Assembly: GCA_963691655.1 (NCBI GenBank) | Contig: OY829326.1 | Location: 147,764,998 to 147,828,997 of the forward strand | Length of the DNA: 64,000 nucleotides | From: Toxonevra muliebris | Taxonomy: Eukaryota > Arthropoda > Insecta > Diptera > Pallopteridae | Reading direction: 5' to 3' | Shown: one piece after another, positions 1 to 11,357 of the stretch | Position numbering within the stretch: position 1 is the first letter of the stretch | Layout of the letters: every line of letters starts with the position of its first letter | The notes under the pieces: generated by a model | What the model was told of the DNA's origin: nothing | Databases searched by the model: none | What the model saw: only the letters and a program-made list of their open reading frames with translations | Translations under genes and position numbers: made by a program

Positions 1-700
1 CAACCGACAACAAAAAAAAGTTGAAGGGTATCACAGGCAAATTTTCCTGTTGAAGAAGTTTTCACGCTTGTTCGTTTGTACGGTAGCATGAAAGTAAGTA
101 AGAATGGAAAAAATCTAGATAGAATTTTTTTTTTCGCAGCATCTTTCAATTTTTGTTTTTCGTTGTTGCTTTTGACGTTGCATGAAAAAAAAAAGAATAA
201 GAAAATAAAATATTGCATATTCTTGCAAGGAAAACATAAAAAAGGTCGCAACACTAGCGTCGTCGCTGTTATAGTCAGCACCATCGTCGTCATCGTCATA
301 ATCATCGTCCTCACCATCATCGTCAACATCATATAAAGTAAACAACATAAAAAGGATGGACGTTGTTGCAACAAACAACTGCGACGGACACGCATACAAA
401 CACACACACACACACACATATATTCTTAGTTATAAGAAAAGAAAGTTAAAGTCACAGTTAAGAAACAACAAGAAAGAAAGTAGGAAACTGCTCAAGGACT
501 TCGTGTAACACAAGCGTGCAATATGTTTAAGCGACGGTATAGAAAGTTTTGCGCTAACTTTAAACTTATTTTCGATGCTGAAAGATTTCAACATATCTTT
601 AGATAACTCTTTTTTTTAATATCGACTTTATCGACATAATCTACTTTTTGGGAAATTTTTATATCGAAAAAGTTAAATCTGACTTTCTCTATTGATAATT
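1..700. other. Non-coding, low-complexity block
   Basis: I see no gene here. The stretch has T- and A-runs, a GTC/CAT-rich tract at about 255-335 and a CA repeat at about 399-419. The short open frames on both strands are compositionally simple and match nothing I recognise. Confidence 0.6.
399..419. repeat. (CA)n microsatellite
   Basis: An uninterrupted CA dinucleotide run, one of many CA/GT tracts in this window. Similar shorter tracts lie near 4990-5015, 5790, 9830, 13500, 16050, 16185, 23290, 42945, 50920, 59335 and 59707. Confidence 0.8.
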
Positions 701-765
701 TCGATATTATCGCGTTTCAGTTCTGACTCACACCTCTCAAGGTCTGCATTTTTGTCCAAAATTTA

Positions 766-1255
766 GGTTAGGTTAGAGTGGTTGTCCTATGATAATAGGA
801 CCTACTTAGGCCAGTAAGGCCCGTTGTAATACCACGTGGCTTATTCACAATTCCCTAATCTTACAATAAAATTTGTGGTTCTCTAAACTGAAGAATCCCT
901 GCTGCCAGCAGATTCACAGTAAGCTAGATAACTTAAGTAGAGTTGAACCTTTTTGTGGTTTTAATAAACCTATCTAAATCTCTGATGTCAGAAGATTCGA
1001 GGTCAGCAAGATTGCTGTAGAAGGGTTGATCTAAAGATTTTAGTCTACATGTGGGAAGCGTTGGATAGTTACAGAGAAAGTGGAGAGTAGTTTCCTTTTC
1101 CTCCTCGTCTAGGCAGCTTCTGCAGAAGTCATTTGAAGGTAGCCCTAATCTACTGGCATGTCTGCCGATCAGACAATGTCCTGTGATTATTGCTACAGTG
1201 TTGCTAATAGAAGGTCTATTTAGCGAAGCTAGAGAATTTGACCTTTGTGGGTTGT
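766..1255 (-). mobile_element. 5'-truncated LINE (jockey/I-like) with TTAGG-like tail
   Basis: A truncated non-LTR retrotransposon in reverse orientation. The 12-bp flanks GTCCAAAATTTA (754-765) and GTCCGAAATTTA (1256-1267) form a target-site duplication with one mismatch. Read on the minus strand, it carries the last ~108 codons of the LINE ORF, a ~165-bp 3' UTR, and a tail ending CTAACCTAACC, which is two to three TTAGG telomere-like units in complement. The same tail occurs on the LINE at 28879-29771 and the SINE at 19974-20252. About 490 bp survive of an element that would normally be several kilobases. Confidence 0.85.
933..1255 (-). pseudogene. LINE ORF2 C-terminal fragment, CCHC-like domain
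   Basis: An open minus-strand frame without a start codon, ending at a stop whose complement lies at 933-935. It contains the region that follows RNase H in jockey/I-like LINEs: ITGHCLIGRHASRLGLP, then the cysteine-histidine motif FCRSCLDEEE..TTLHFLCNYPTL, then SSDIRDLDRFIK near the C-terminus. No frameshift is visible, but RT and RNase H are absent through 5' truncation, so it cannot be functional. It was recognised by the GHCLIG and CRxC..HxLCxxP pattern, not by a search. Confidence 0.85.
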
Positions 1256-1919
1256 GTCCGAAATTTAAAAACCTACTATTTTTTTTTTTTTTTGATTTTG
1301 CCAGAATAATATCGACTTACAACTTTTTGATTGAATTTTGAAAGAAAAAATATCAAATCAGGTTAACATTTACGGTAATGTTGACATTATCTACATTCTT
1401 AGTTAAAACAATAATTTTCTCAAAAGTCCACTGCATTTTGTATTAGCAGAGTTGCGGTCCTTTGCTGCAGATTTTAGCCTTTAGGCACCATTTCATTGAA
1501 GGCTAATGACTGGGACACACTTACTATGGTAAGTGTGCCACTCAAGCAAGGAGCTGTCTTTTTAGCAAAAATGTGAAAATTTACTATTTTCAGCATAACT
1601 TTATCGCAAGGTCTTCTCTAGACTACTGGGTCATGGATTTATGTGCAGATAATTCGATACATTTCTGAATGAAAAACATAAAATATAGTCGGCACTATCT
1701 ATAACTTCGAAGTTATCCCTTTTGTTAGTAAAACTGCTGGCAGAATTCAGGACTAGAAAATCTGCTGGGGCTTTTGCTTAAAGTCTTTAGGCAATATCCT
1801 ATCGAAGGCTGGGAAACGCTCTCCATGGTTAGTTTTTTTCAGGAACTGCATTTTGGTCCAAAATATAAAAATCGTGAATTTGTCTGCATATTCATTCGTT
1901 TTGGGATTTTTCAGTAGAC

Positions 1920-2634
1920 CAGTGGTTCTGAAGTGGTGGGGCGCGCCCTCCCCCCAGGGTGGCGTAGACAGATTTGAAGGGGGGCGCGGAAACATTTCAA
2001 TAAATAAATATTTGCATGCTCTGTAATGTTTTATATAACAAAAAAATAACATTAAAATAAAATTATCGAACTATAACTCCGAAAATGCGAAAAAAAACAA
2101 TTTAAAAAAAACACTTTTTAAGATTCATAATGCAAGAATATTGATCTCATTTTTTGTGCCAAAATATTAAATAAACAGGTTTCCGTAGTCCGTTTTCGCT
2201 ATCAGCTCAGGTTTTTAAAATAAATTATTTAGCCATTGTTAGTAATTTTTGACCAAGGAAATCGAAAATGGATTTTCAACGAAAATGGAACGCCCATTTT
2301 ACGAAAATCCTTAATTCGTTGAAATTGTCTGTATTTGATTCTGTTGTGACTTTGCCCTTTTTTTAAGAATTTACCCGCCACAAACATAACAAAAATACTC
2401 CGCACTGATTTTTTGATTTTGTACCATAAAAATAAATACAATTGAAACAAATACGGTATTGACTAGATCAGCTGTTAGGTGCTGTGACAATGAAATACTA
2501 CCAACATAAGAAATCTCTTGTCTCTGTAGATCTGTTATATTTTTTTGTTTATTTTTGTCATAACTTTGGGAGAGCGTGGGACTAAAAAGAATTCGAAAAA
2601 GGGGGCGCAGGTTGAATACAGTTGAGAACCTCTG
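1920..2634. mobile_element. Non-autonomous hAT element, 715 bp
   Basis: The element is bounded by a perfect 8-bp target duplication, CAGTAGAC, at 1912-1919 and 2635-2642, the length diagnostic of hAT insertions. Terminal inverted repeats are CAGTGGTTCTGAA (left) and CAGAGGTTCTCAA (reverse complement of right), followed on both sides by a G/C-rich patch with GGGGGCGC. Nothing inside resembles a hAT transposase (no dimerisation motif, no DDE core seen), so this is a deletion derivative or MITE mobilised in trans. It sits in the third ~295-bp unit. Confidence 0.85.
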
Positions 2635-2642
2635 CAGTAGAC

Positions 2643-3305
2643 ACTAACTTTCATGATCTTCTGGCGAATTTTTTATTATGGAAAAATGTCAAATAAAGAG
2701 TCGAATCGTTTCTACTGTACTTACTACTCGTCAAATAATTCAAACAAAAATACTTACTTTTACGTGAAGAGTTTTACGTCCACGGATCAGACGATTTAAT
2801 CCCAGGTTTACGCTAACGAAGGTGGCGACATTTCCTTTCTTAGTTAGCCAAATTGTTTTCCTAGTAATTAAAATGAAAGCTAAGCATACCTGTTAAATAC
2901 GTGTAAGCATCTAGTTGAAGGTTTTGTTCCCCATGGATTATTTCTTATCAAGTCAAAGATAGTAATCTCTTTGCAAATACAGAGTTTATTGAAGAAACGC
3001 TTTTCTAATTTCATAAATTTTTAGGTCGGTAACAGTCACTTTTACAAAGAAAAAATTTCAAAACGCCCTAAGTTATTTTACTCCCGATTTGAAACACGAT
3101 AATCCAGCTACATAAGTGAAGAATTTTCGGAAGACACCAAGTATTCAACTAGTTTAAGATCTTATCGAATCAAATAAATAGAATCTTTAATGAACAAAAC
3201 TCCTCAAAGAGTCGAATATCTGTATCTAGTTGCAGATACACAGATTATATAGGTATGAAGAAAATAAAAGAATTTTCGGAAAGTCCTGAATATTCGAATT
3301 GCCAA
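2643..3305. other. Non-coding, no recognisable feature
   Basis: AT-rich sequence without gene signals. A segment near 2780-2810 (GGATCAGACGATT) recurs in diverged form near 6944, suggesting an old dispersed repeat, but I cannot delimit it. Confidence 0.4.
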
Positions 3306-3380
3306 CGTCGCCTGAAAAATGATTTGGCGTATAGGCATAGGAATACATATACACATACGCCAAATCAATTCTCAGGCGAC
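3306..3380 (+). mobile_element. 82-bp palindromic mini-element, copy 1 (diverged)
   Basis: The most decayed of four copies. The left arm begins CGTCGCCTG and the right arm ends CAGGCGAC; the loop keeps the asymmetric AGGCATAGGAATAC block, which orients it like copies 2 and 3. The outer TATCGTC / GACGATA bases have been lost and no TA target duplication remains. See copy 2 for the full description. Confidence 0.75.
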
Positions 3381-4960
3381 AAACAATCTGATCAAATAAT
3401 AAAATTTCTGCAAAAAGGTTTCACAAATGGAGAAGAAATTCTGAAAACTTGAAAATATTCAAATGGTTCTTGGTTCTAAAGAATATTTGTAAATAATAGT
3501 AGAACAAATCTCGAATAAACCAATACAATAAAATATTTTAATTATTTTAAGGATGAAGTTCGAGTGTTCTTTTTCGGTGTTCGAGTTTTAAAAAATCGTT
3601 TTTTTTTATAATGTATTTTGAAAGTACAATATATTGAGAGTATACTGCAAAAAAAATGTAAAATATTAACGAAGTTATAGCAAATAGTCGAGAGCGCCTG
3701 TTGGTTAAACTGTATGTGCTGTTAAAACTTTAAAAGCGTGTTTCTCGAAACAACGTTTTTTTGATCGGCCCAGGGGTTTGAAGAAAATCTATAAAGCCGA
3801 TTGAGCTGAAATTTTAACACGCTATTTTACTAATGGCTCTCGCAGGTAGTAGAATTGTTTATTTTTAACCATTATTTCCTATTTTTTACCCCGATTTTCA
3901 ACAAAAAAAGTGCTACTTTTGAAATGTTGTTATTTTTTTTAAAAAATGTTTAAATTTAGTACGTGCCAGAATGGCAGATGACTTCAAGTGTCGCAATCAT
4001 CCATGCCTGCCGCACACCTTTTTTTTTAGGTATCTACTTTGGGCATAAAAAACAGTGAAAAAATATCGTAAAATAAACTTCAAACATTTTTTTTTGTACA
4101 GTTAAAGATGTTAATAATAACATATAAAGAAATGATTGTATTTTGTTTTGTTATAATAAAAAATTCCCGAAAAAAACCTTGAAAATTAGGCCGGAATACC
4201 AACCTACATCCTCAAACTGAATTCTGGCTGTTCTTCCTGGTATTTGTTGAATGAATTTCTTATTGGCAAATTAGGCCAAACGGAACAACAACAACAAACA
4301 AACAACAACTGTATTGTTGTTATGATAAAGGAGAAGAGAGAAACTTTAGGTTTCGGTTCTCCACCGTTTCAAATTTTTTTAAACTGACTGAAATGACACT
4401 GTCTGGATTTCTTAATACTTTATACAAAGTTGAACTCAAAATTTCAGAATGTCATTGAGTTTTTGAGAAAATAGGCTTGAGTACTTGCGAAATAACAACG
4501 CAATTTGACAATTTTCCGTGAAAGATTATATTGTAAAGGTCTGCTGACAATCGCATTTCGTTTCCGGCAACCTCCTTCAATTCATTTCAAGTTTTTTCAA
4601 TATTACCCGCTTCGCGATTGATTATTTTTTCATCATTGGTCTTCCTGACCATCCTCGATCAACTAGCGAGTCCTACCACTTCATGACTTTTCTCGCAATT
4701 TCGTCATTTTCTTTAGGTAGGCCATGGATTTCCATTCTTCACTTCAATTTTTGTCTTTTGATTTTAATCTGTGGGGTTAGGACTAAAAATAAAACTAGTA
4801 GAAAACTAAAAATCTGTATGGAGAATGAATTTGTAAATAAGTAAGCATGTAAAAACAAAAAAATTTCTATAGTTTTTCTTACTACCTAGAAACAGTCAGC
4901 GAGTGCATATCAATCCACCTAGAATCTAACCAAGTCTAAAGTCTGGTAGCTTACCTAAAG
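3381..4960. other. AT-rich non-coding block with an old dispersed repeat
   Basis: No gene seen. The segment at about 3700-3900 shares a blockwise similarity (ACTTTAAA.GC, then CGAAACA..GTTTTT, then GATYGGCC, then TGAAATTTT) with the interior of the TTAA-flanked element at 54342-55044, so it is probably an ancient relative of that element without recognisable ends. The remainder holds T-runs only. Confidence 0.4.
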
Positions 4961-7055
4961 CGCATATTATTATAATAATAATAAAAATGAGTCTGTGTGT
5001 GTGAGTGTGTGTATATTCTGACTCAGATTGTGTGTATGTGCCTGCAGCTGCTTTAAGTTTTATTTTTACTATTTTTTCAAAGCTTGTTGCAAAACTCCTC
5101 AGATTTCAAGTATAGGAAAATTGAAAAATGCACTCTGCAGGCCGTCAACGCAACCAACCCAGGATTGAAGCAAGTGAGTGAGAGAGAAGAAAAGAAAGAA
5201 CTGAAGAGTGCAAGAAGCATCAGAGCACAACAGCCAACGGCAGCTAGGAGTAGCAAGCAAGCAGTATGTAGTAGCAGCAACATGTCAAAACGAAGTCAAC
5301 ACAATATTTTTACGCTACGAAAAAGTCAAGTCAACTAAAAACATTGAAAGCAACAAAATACAAGTGTAGAAGAAGAACAAGAAGTAGAAGATGCAACAGG
5401 CCAAAAGGAAACAACAGCAGGAGGAAGAATATGTGCTTGAATGTATGGTAGTATAAAATGCTTGAAGCGACGACGACAAACGTAGAAAATGAAGAAGGTA
5501 AAGCAAAAAGCCAAGGCTAACATGGATGTGGCAAGCGTGTGGCGTCTGAGATTAGAGTCAACATTGTTTTTAAAGAAACTGCTTAAAGGATTTCGAGGCA
5601 CACATACACACACATACGATTTCTCTCTCTCAACAAAAAAAAAAAGAAAGGATATGTATGAAACAAGTTGAAGTAAGCTCAAGTGTAGTTGAAAAGAAAA
5701 TTGCTTGAAAATTAAACAACAAGAAAAAAAATGAGAAATCTTGTATTTTAGTTTTGGCATAAACGTCGGCAGGTAACATATGCACATGCACACACACACT
5801 CACGTACATAGACAAACCGACACAAGTGAATCTTTATAGATGGATACAACGATGTTTATTGAGATTGTTGCATTTATTTAAACTTGCTGACGTTTTTTTC
5901 TGTTTCCATTTCCGTCTTCTTTTTTTCAACTTTTTTGTTGTCAGTTTTTTTTTTGTTTTTCGTTGACTTTCACTTTGGCAATGAAATTATGCGGAAACGT
6001 AAGTTGTGAGACAGACAACTTGAATTTGAAGTAGTTAACTATCTATCCACCTAGCATTACAAACTTTCTACCAGAAACTTGTAGCTTAGTACTTGCTGGT
6101 GAGTGAACTACATTAGCTTTTCATAGATAGTCATCATTTTGCAATGTGTTTTAGTGTTGATGCGTTGACGTTGGTGTTTGTTGACTGCTGGCTGTGTTCT
6201 TTCAAGTGTATGCTCAGCGTTTCCAATTTAGAAATTAAGTTTCAAGTATTCAAGTGTGTCTAAAGTTAGTTTTGTTAGCCTAAAAGCAGCGGGTGATAGG
6301 CAGCGAGTTCGTTGCCATAGTAACATAAAATTCTAAATATAATATGGGATCTTGTTGTGTTCAGTGTAGAACGTTGCTAACCTCAAAGTTAGTTAGTTGA
6401 ACTATTTATTGCACTCTTATTTTATTTTAGATTTTCGAACAGATATGTTCGATATTTTAAACCTTCATTGTCCATAATAATTTACAATAGCAAAGTTGCC
6501 AGATGTTTTTGAAAGTAAAGTGGATTTACTATTCATAAATGTATTGGTTTATATAGAAAATTTCAAATTCAATGTTTATAAAGAAGGTTCAAAAAGATAG
6601 ATTCTAGCTTGGCTTAGCTAAGATCGGTATAATTTTTCCCTGAATTCCTTGGTTCAAGATGAAGTTAGACTAATAAGAAACTTAGCCACTCTCTATTGTA
6701 TGAACTCTCCAGAGTTCCAGGGACTTCCATTTTAATAAATCTTCTATCAATGAACAGATACATAACTATTGCTGATCTAGCTACATTAGTATTATTAATG
6801 AAGTTGAAGAAACCATAGGAAAGCTAAATTTTAGGTATAAACTCACCAAGAAGTGTCTAAAACGATCGATCCGTACGATTAAGCGTTACGGCACAATCTA
6901 TTTGATTAATCGTTATGTTTGCTGAAACTCAAGACTACGTTTTTGGATCAGACGATTAGACCCTGATTTCCTGTTAAGAGATAAGCGATAATCACGCACA
7001 AACTACTTTGGAGGTTATAGTTACATAATCAAGAGTTTTAGTGGTTGATTGATTA
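4961..7055. other. Microsatellite-rich single-copy-looking block
   Basis: The block contains a TAA repeat (4970-4986), GT repeats (4992-5015), and a purine-rich stretch at 5140-5510 rich in GAAG/AGCA codons-like triplets. Open frames there (for example 5084-5338) look compositional and lack homology. A donor-like GTGAGT occurs at about 5174, so an untranslated exon cannot be excluded, but nothing supports one. No promoter or coding exon is evident. Confidence 0.4.
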
Positions 7056-7936
7056 CACAGTGCAACAAATTTTCAACTTTTGTCTTCTGCGCTGGATTTT
7101 CAAATGGTTTTATAGTAATTTAGGTTCACTAATCACGATTGCGTCCTCAGATTTTCTCCATCACATCTAGTTCTCCCACAATATCGACCTGAATTAGGAA
7201 AAATGGGGTCTTCAGGGGCTATTAAGATCGGACTTGTTGTAATTACATTAGGCTTCCATGTGGAGTCAATAAAATTAAAAGAAAAACAAATTTAATTGAT
7301 TTAAAAATAAATTGTTTAGTTGGCTCCACTTGGTATTGAAACCAGGCTCAAACATTTTTTTTTTTAAATCAGTTAAAAAAGTTTTTTTTTGGCTTCACAT
7401 GGAAGCCTAATGTAATTACAACAATAAACGATTCCATTATTTACTGTATATGTTTATGTAGTGTGAGAGGGTCGATTCTAATGCAAAAAATTCTGTTTTT
7501 ACATTATTCTGGGAAAATTGTACCACATAGGTTATTCCGATGTTTCGGGGCCCCCTATAATTTTTAACAAGAAACCTTTTCTCTAAAGACAGTATAATGT
7601 TTCTCAACGGTTTTTATTTTATCGGCCATTTTTTTAAAAAGTGCGCTTATGACCCCATTTTCAAGAAGAAAGGTAAGAGATGGAGGAAAAGTATGAACTC
7701 AAAAATTTTTAATCTTTTTGTACTTAATAACTTTGCTTCAGACATCAAATTCGTATCTGTTGAAATAAAGAAATTTCTTAATAGCCCCTGAAGATGCCAT
7801 TTCTCCGACTTGAGGTCTATATTTTGGGAGAACTAGATGTGATAGAGAAAAACTGAGGACGCAGTCGTGATTAGCGACCCTAAATTACAATAAAACAGTT
7901 AGAAAATCTAACGCATAAAATTGTTGTTGCACTGTG
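7056..7936. mobile_element. Long-TIR element with CACAGTG termini (Transib-like ends)
   Basis: An 881-bp element with ~150-170-bp terminal inverted repeats: left arm 7056 to ~7228, right arm ~7785 to 7936. Both ends start CACAGTGCAACAA. The arms share further blocks in order (GTAATTTAGG, CTAATCACGA, TGCGTCCTCAG, ATCACATCTAGTTCTCCC, TCTTCAGGGGCTATTAAG) with moderate divergence. CACAGTG is the heptamer of Transib transposons and of RAG recombination signals, hence the tentative assignment. A clean 5-bp target duplication is not visible (GATTA left, TTATC right), so superfamily is uncertain. No transposase is encoded. Confidence 0.7.
7234..7424. mobile_element. Small TIR element nested inside the CACAGTG element
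   Basis: A 191-bp unit with ~34-bp terminal inverted repeats starting TTGTTGTAATTACATTAGG on the left; the right end is its reverse complement. Each arm also contains a partial palindrome around CCATGTGG. It lies just inside the left arm of the larger element. It may be a MITE that inserted there or a second internal inverted repeat of the same element; no target duplication was found. Confidence 0.5.
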
Positions 7937-10840
7937 TTATCACTGAGGATGGATTGTTTAGGTATAAAATTCCCTCTTAATGGTGAAAATCCCACACGTT
8001 TCGATCGTTGGTCGTTAAATCAGAAAATTAAAGCTCTCTTAGAAAATGCCATACTGAAAGATAGTATGGCATAACCGAAAAATCTGAAGAAACCGAAACT
8101 TCCTAAGCTTTTTTGTTGCCTACCTCTAGCAATAATTTGTTTAAAACTTTCGTCAAAACATTCCTCGTTGAAATAAGGGAAGACCTGATTAAATTGTTTT
8201 TGCGTCTCAAACACTGAAACATCGATGAAACTTTTAGTCTTACTTTACAACCAAGGCAGAGGTCTCAAAAAAACGCTATATCTTTGATTGCTTTCACTGT
8301 CCTCACTCAACTTAACCTGACTTATAGTATTATTGCATTTCAATCAGTCAGCTGCTTCTTTAATAGCTGATACCTTTGCCTCAGAAGCTTATGTCTTACC
8401 AAAAGATCATTCTCAGACACATCTCGCGGTGACATTAGGAATGCTTTGTGTAGAACGTTGCTAATGAAAAACATGAATCAGTATCTTTTATCTGGAAAAG
8501 AAAGGGAGAAATGGTTATTTAAAATTCATAAAGAGAGCAGATACAAAAGAGTATGGAATATTGAAGGCTACGTCTAAAAAATATGAGGCTACTTGGTCCG
8601 AAAACTTTTCTTAAAAAAAACGGATATAAATATTTGACATAATAAATCAAATAGTTTTACACTTTTGATTACATCTGGCAACTTCATGCATATAATAAGA
8701 AAGTAGAAAGTAGATCCCAAGTTCACTCGTGCGTTACTGGATAGGCATGTAGATGGAGGTGAAATAAGGATACAAATTCCATGATGTGATTGGCAAGAAG
8801 CGTCATAGCATAAGCTAACAAGCCACCAAAACCAAAGATGAAAAACAAAACGAGGATGAGTTGATTCGTAGAGGTAAACACAAGTGCAACAACGATGACA
8901 GCAGATGCTGCTGCTGGGTGCGGAAGTTAAGCAGGTAGTTTGGCAAATTGGATTTAAATTGGAAGGTTTGAATTTTGTATTAAAATTTAAGCGGTTTAGT
9001 GTTTTCTGCTTTTTTTTTCTACTAGTAATTTCTGACAAGGAAATTAAACGACGAATGAACGACATTTTGTGTGTTGCGTAAGGAAAAAGAAGAAAATGAA
9101 GCTAGAGAAGCAGAAAAAAGCACAAATAACAACACAGCAGCGGCAGTAGCAAGAAAAAATAAAGGAAAGCGAGTGGAAATTGTTAAGATATAAAATGACA
9201 TCATTTTGTAAAAAAGAAGTTGGCAATGCAATTTTGCGATTTTTTTCTTTTGCACGCTCTCCCTCTCTCTATTTTTGCACTCTTCAAGTCAGTGTAGCCA
9301 ACTGTAATTTCACTTTTGAATTTTGTTGTTGTTGCATTTTAATCTACCACCCGCCAACATTGACTTCACTGCAATTTCATTGTTTCATTCTTGTTTTTTT
9401 TTTTTTTTTTGTAACTGTGTTTATTTCCGTCGCCAAAGGTTTAAAGCGTTGCAATGTTAGTACAACAATTTGTTGTTGTAGTTGAAAGTGTTTAAACATT
9501 TTGGTGCATAGTTTAATATGCACACATAAACACGTACGCATACATGCGCATACGTACATATGAATAAATGAAGCAAATTAAAAATCATTCGTCCATTAGG
9601 AAGAAATATTTTCCAATCATTTGAACAAATTAGTAAAACGTTAATTGAACGGAATTGGTCAGCAAACAACAACAAAACGTGCAATGGTATGGCATATGTG
9701 ACCAACAGGCAATTTGGTCTCATTGGTGTTGCAGTTGTTGTTTTGCTGTTGTTGCAATTACACTTAAAAATACTTGCATTTTAATTCAAACCATATTGCA
9801 TTGCAATAAGCCGCACATACACACACATACTTACATACACACACATACAGCCACATGAGTGGCTACTGCGAAAACATATTTCGGCTATTTTTTGGCAATA
9901 AAAAAATCATTGCAATTCATTAATTCGCAATTTGTTGTTGCTGTTGTAGCTGTTGCTGGCTATTACATTTTCGGTAGGGATTTCAATACCAATATACATA
10001 CAAATATACATACGTATATAGATATTATGTGTGCATGTATTGGTATTGATATTGGTGGCACATACACACGCACATATTGTGCAGTTCATTGCATTTCGCA
10101 AAATGTCCACTCATTTATTGTTGTTGTTATTTTTTGTTTGTATTATTGTTCGGCTGTTGATTGGTACCTGCTGTTGTTGGTGCTGTTGCTTCTTGTTATT
10201 GCATTGCATCGCCACAACATTTTGTTGCAATTTCCGTTTTTTTGTTTTTTGTTTTTGCTGTTTGGGTTGTAGCTAGTTGATGTTGCTTGTAGTTTTTGCC
10301 CTTGCTGCTTTGTTTTTGTTGTTGATGATGTTGTTACGATTTTAAATGAGACTTTTTCGGTTAATTGGTGACATTTAGCAAATGAAAAACCACAAAAACC
10401 AAAAATGGAAAACACTAACAAATGCATGTAGGTACGTAGTATTTATAAGAGTTGCGGGCTGGGGACTATATTCATACGTTACGTTGAGGTGAGGTGTTAG
10501 TGTGTGCGTGTATATGAATGTGTAGAGTTGGTGACGGTATTTTGAGCATTGACTGAAAATGTTGAAAATGACGTAAAAATATTTGGGGGAATTCAATAAA
10601 TTGGTTTTACAGTAACTAGAATGCTCAGAGTGTTCTTTCAAAGCATGCAAATTAATTGATTTTCAAAAATATAACTGTTAGATTTTACCTTTCCGAAACT
10701 GAAGAGAATGTATACAGTAAGGTCTAAAATATAATTTCGAACCTGACGATTATAAAAAAATTTGTGGCTTTTGAGTAAAGTTGTCGGGCTTTCAATCGGA
10801 AATACTAACATCTCAAGGGTCTCTCAGATTTTCACAAGCA
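7937..10840. other. Non-coding block rich in GTT/CAA and CA repeats
   Basis: No supported gene. From 9000 onward both strands give short open frames, all driven by GTT/CAA, TTG and CA-type simple sequence (for example 9859-10272). A T-run lies at 9395-9410 and CA-rich tracts near 9520-9560 and 9815-9855. Such sequence is common in introns of fly neural genes, but that context is inference only. Confidence 0.45.
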
Positions 10841-11357
10841 AGACATGATTTTAAATAAATCATCGACTACCACCACATCAGACCATCAATTTTACTATTG
10901 TATATCAAATTAAATTTGGCTTCTTCGAAATCAAATTTGTGCATTTTGAAGTAAATTTGTGTATTTTTGGTTTGAAAGATACGCTTTCTGGATTCACGTT
11001 GCTTAGACTAAGAGAAAATCAACGCTTTTTGATTACAATCTAACTACTCCGAATTAAAATCGACGTATTCTTAACTCAATTGGACTACACTGGATTCAAA
11101 CCGAAACGTTCTAAATTTAATTGACCACTTTGAGTCTGAATCAAAGCGGCTAAAATTAAATGAAATTTGACTAAAAAAAAACGAGTTCTGAGCTAAATTT
11201 GAGTGTTCTGAATTCAAATCAGCGAGTTTGAATTAATTTTGCTACTTCGAATTCAATTCGTTTCTAAATTCCTATTGATTATGTGGAATTTAAATAAGTC
11301 TGTTTTGAATTCAATATCATTACTCCGAATAAAAATTTTATTTTTGAAGTTTTCAAT

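Larger units (their letters stand above)
700..2760. repeat. Degenerate ~295-bp tandem units (about three), interrupted by two transposons
   Basis: Three segments share an order of recognisable blocks: a block with CTGCATTTT..GTCCAAAAT (near 740, with a variant near 1545 and a good match near 1845), preceded by a block with TTTAGGC and GAAGGCT..TGGGA (near 1475-1520 and 1785-1815) and followed by a TAGAC..TCATGGAT-like block (near 1620 and, after the hAT, near 2635). Subtracting the 502 bp added by the LINE in the first unit gives spacings of roughly 285-305 bp. The units are strongly diverged, so this is an old satellite-like tract or tandem duplication. I infer the repeat by eye; a dot plot would settle it. 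Confidence 0.4.

Noticed and set aside
76..336. Open frame with apparent hydrophobic C-terminus (and its minus-strand counterpart at 115-417)
   Set aside because: Driven by T-runs and GTC/ATC simple sequence on both strands; no homology or gene context.
765..780. TTAGG repeats considered as interstitial telomere sequence
   Set aside because: Only two to three units and located exactly at the LINE 3' junction; they are the element's tail.
3255..3452. 65-residue frame sharing DLAYRHRNTYTHTPNQFSGD with the frame at 25988-26176
   Set aside because: The shared peptide is the translation of the palindromic mini-element, not a conserved protein.
5084..5815. Cluster of overlapping frames on both strands, with a donor-like GTGAGT near 5174
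   Set aside because: Purine-rich composition keeps several frames open at once; no recognisable domain, start context or acceptor, so no exon is called.
9859..10272. 137-residue frame with membrane-like character
   Set aside because: Encoded by GTT/TTG and CA repeats; the leucine/valine richness is compositional.
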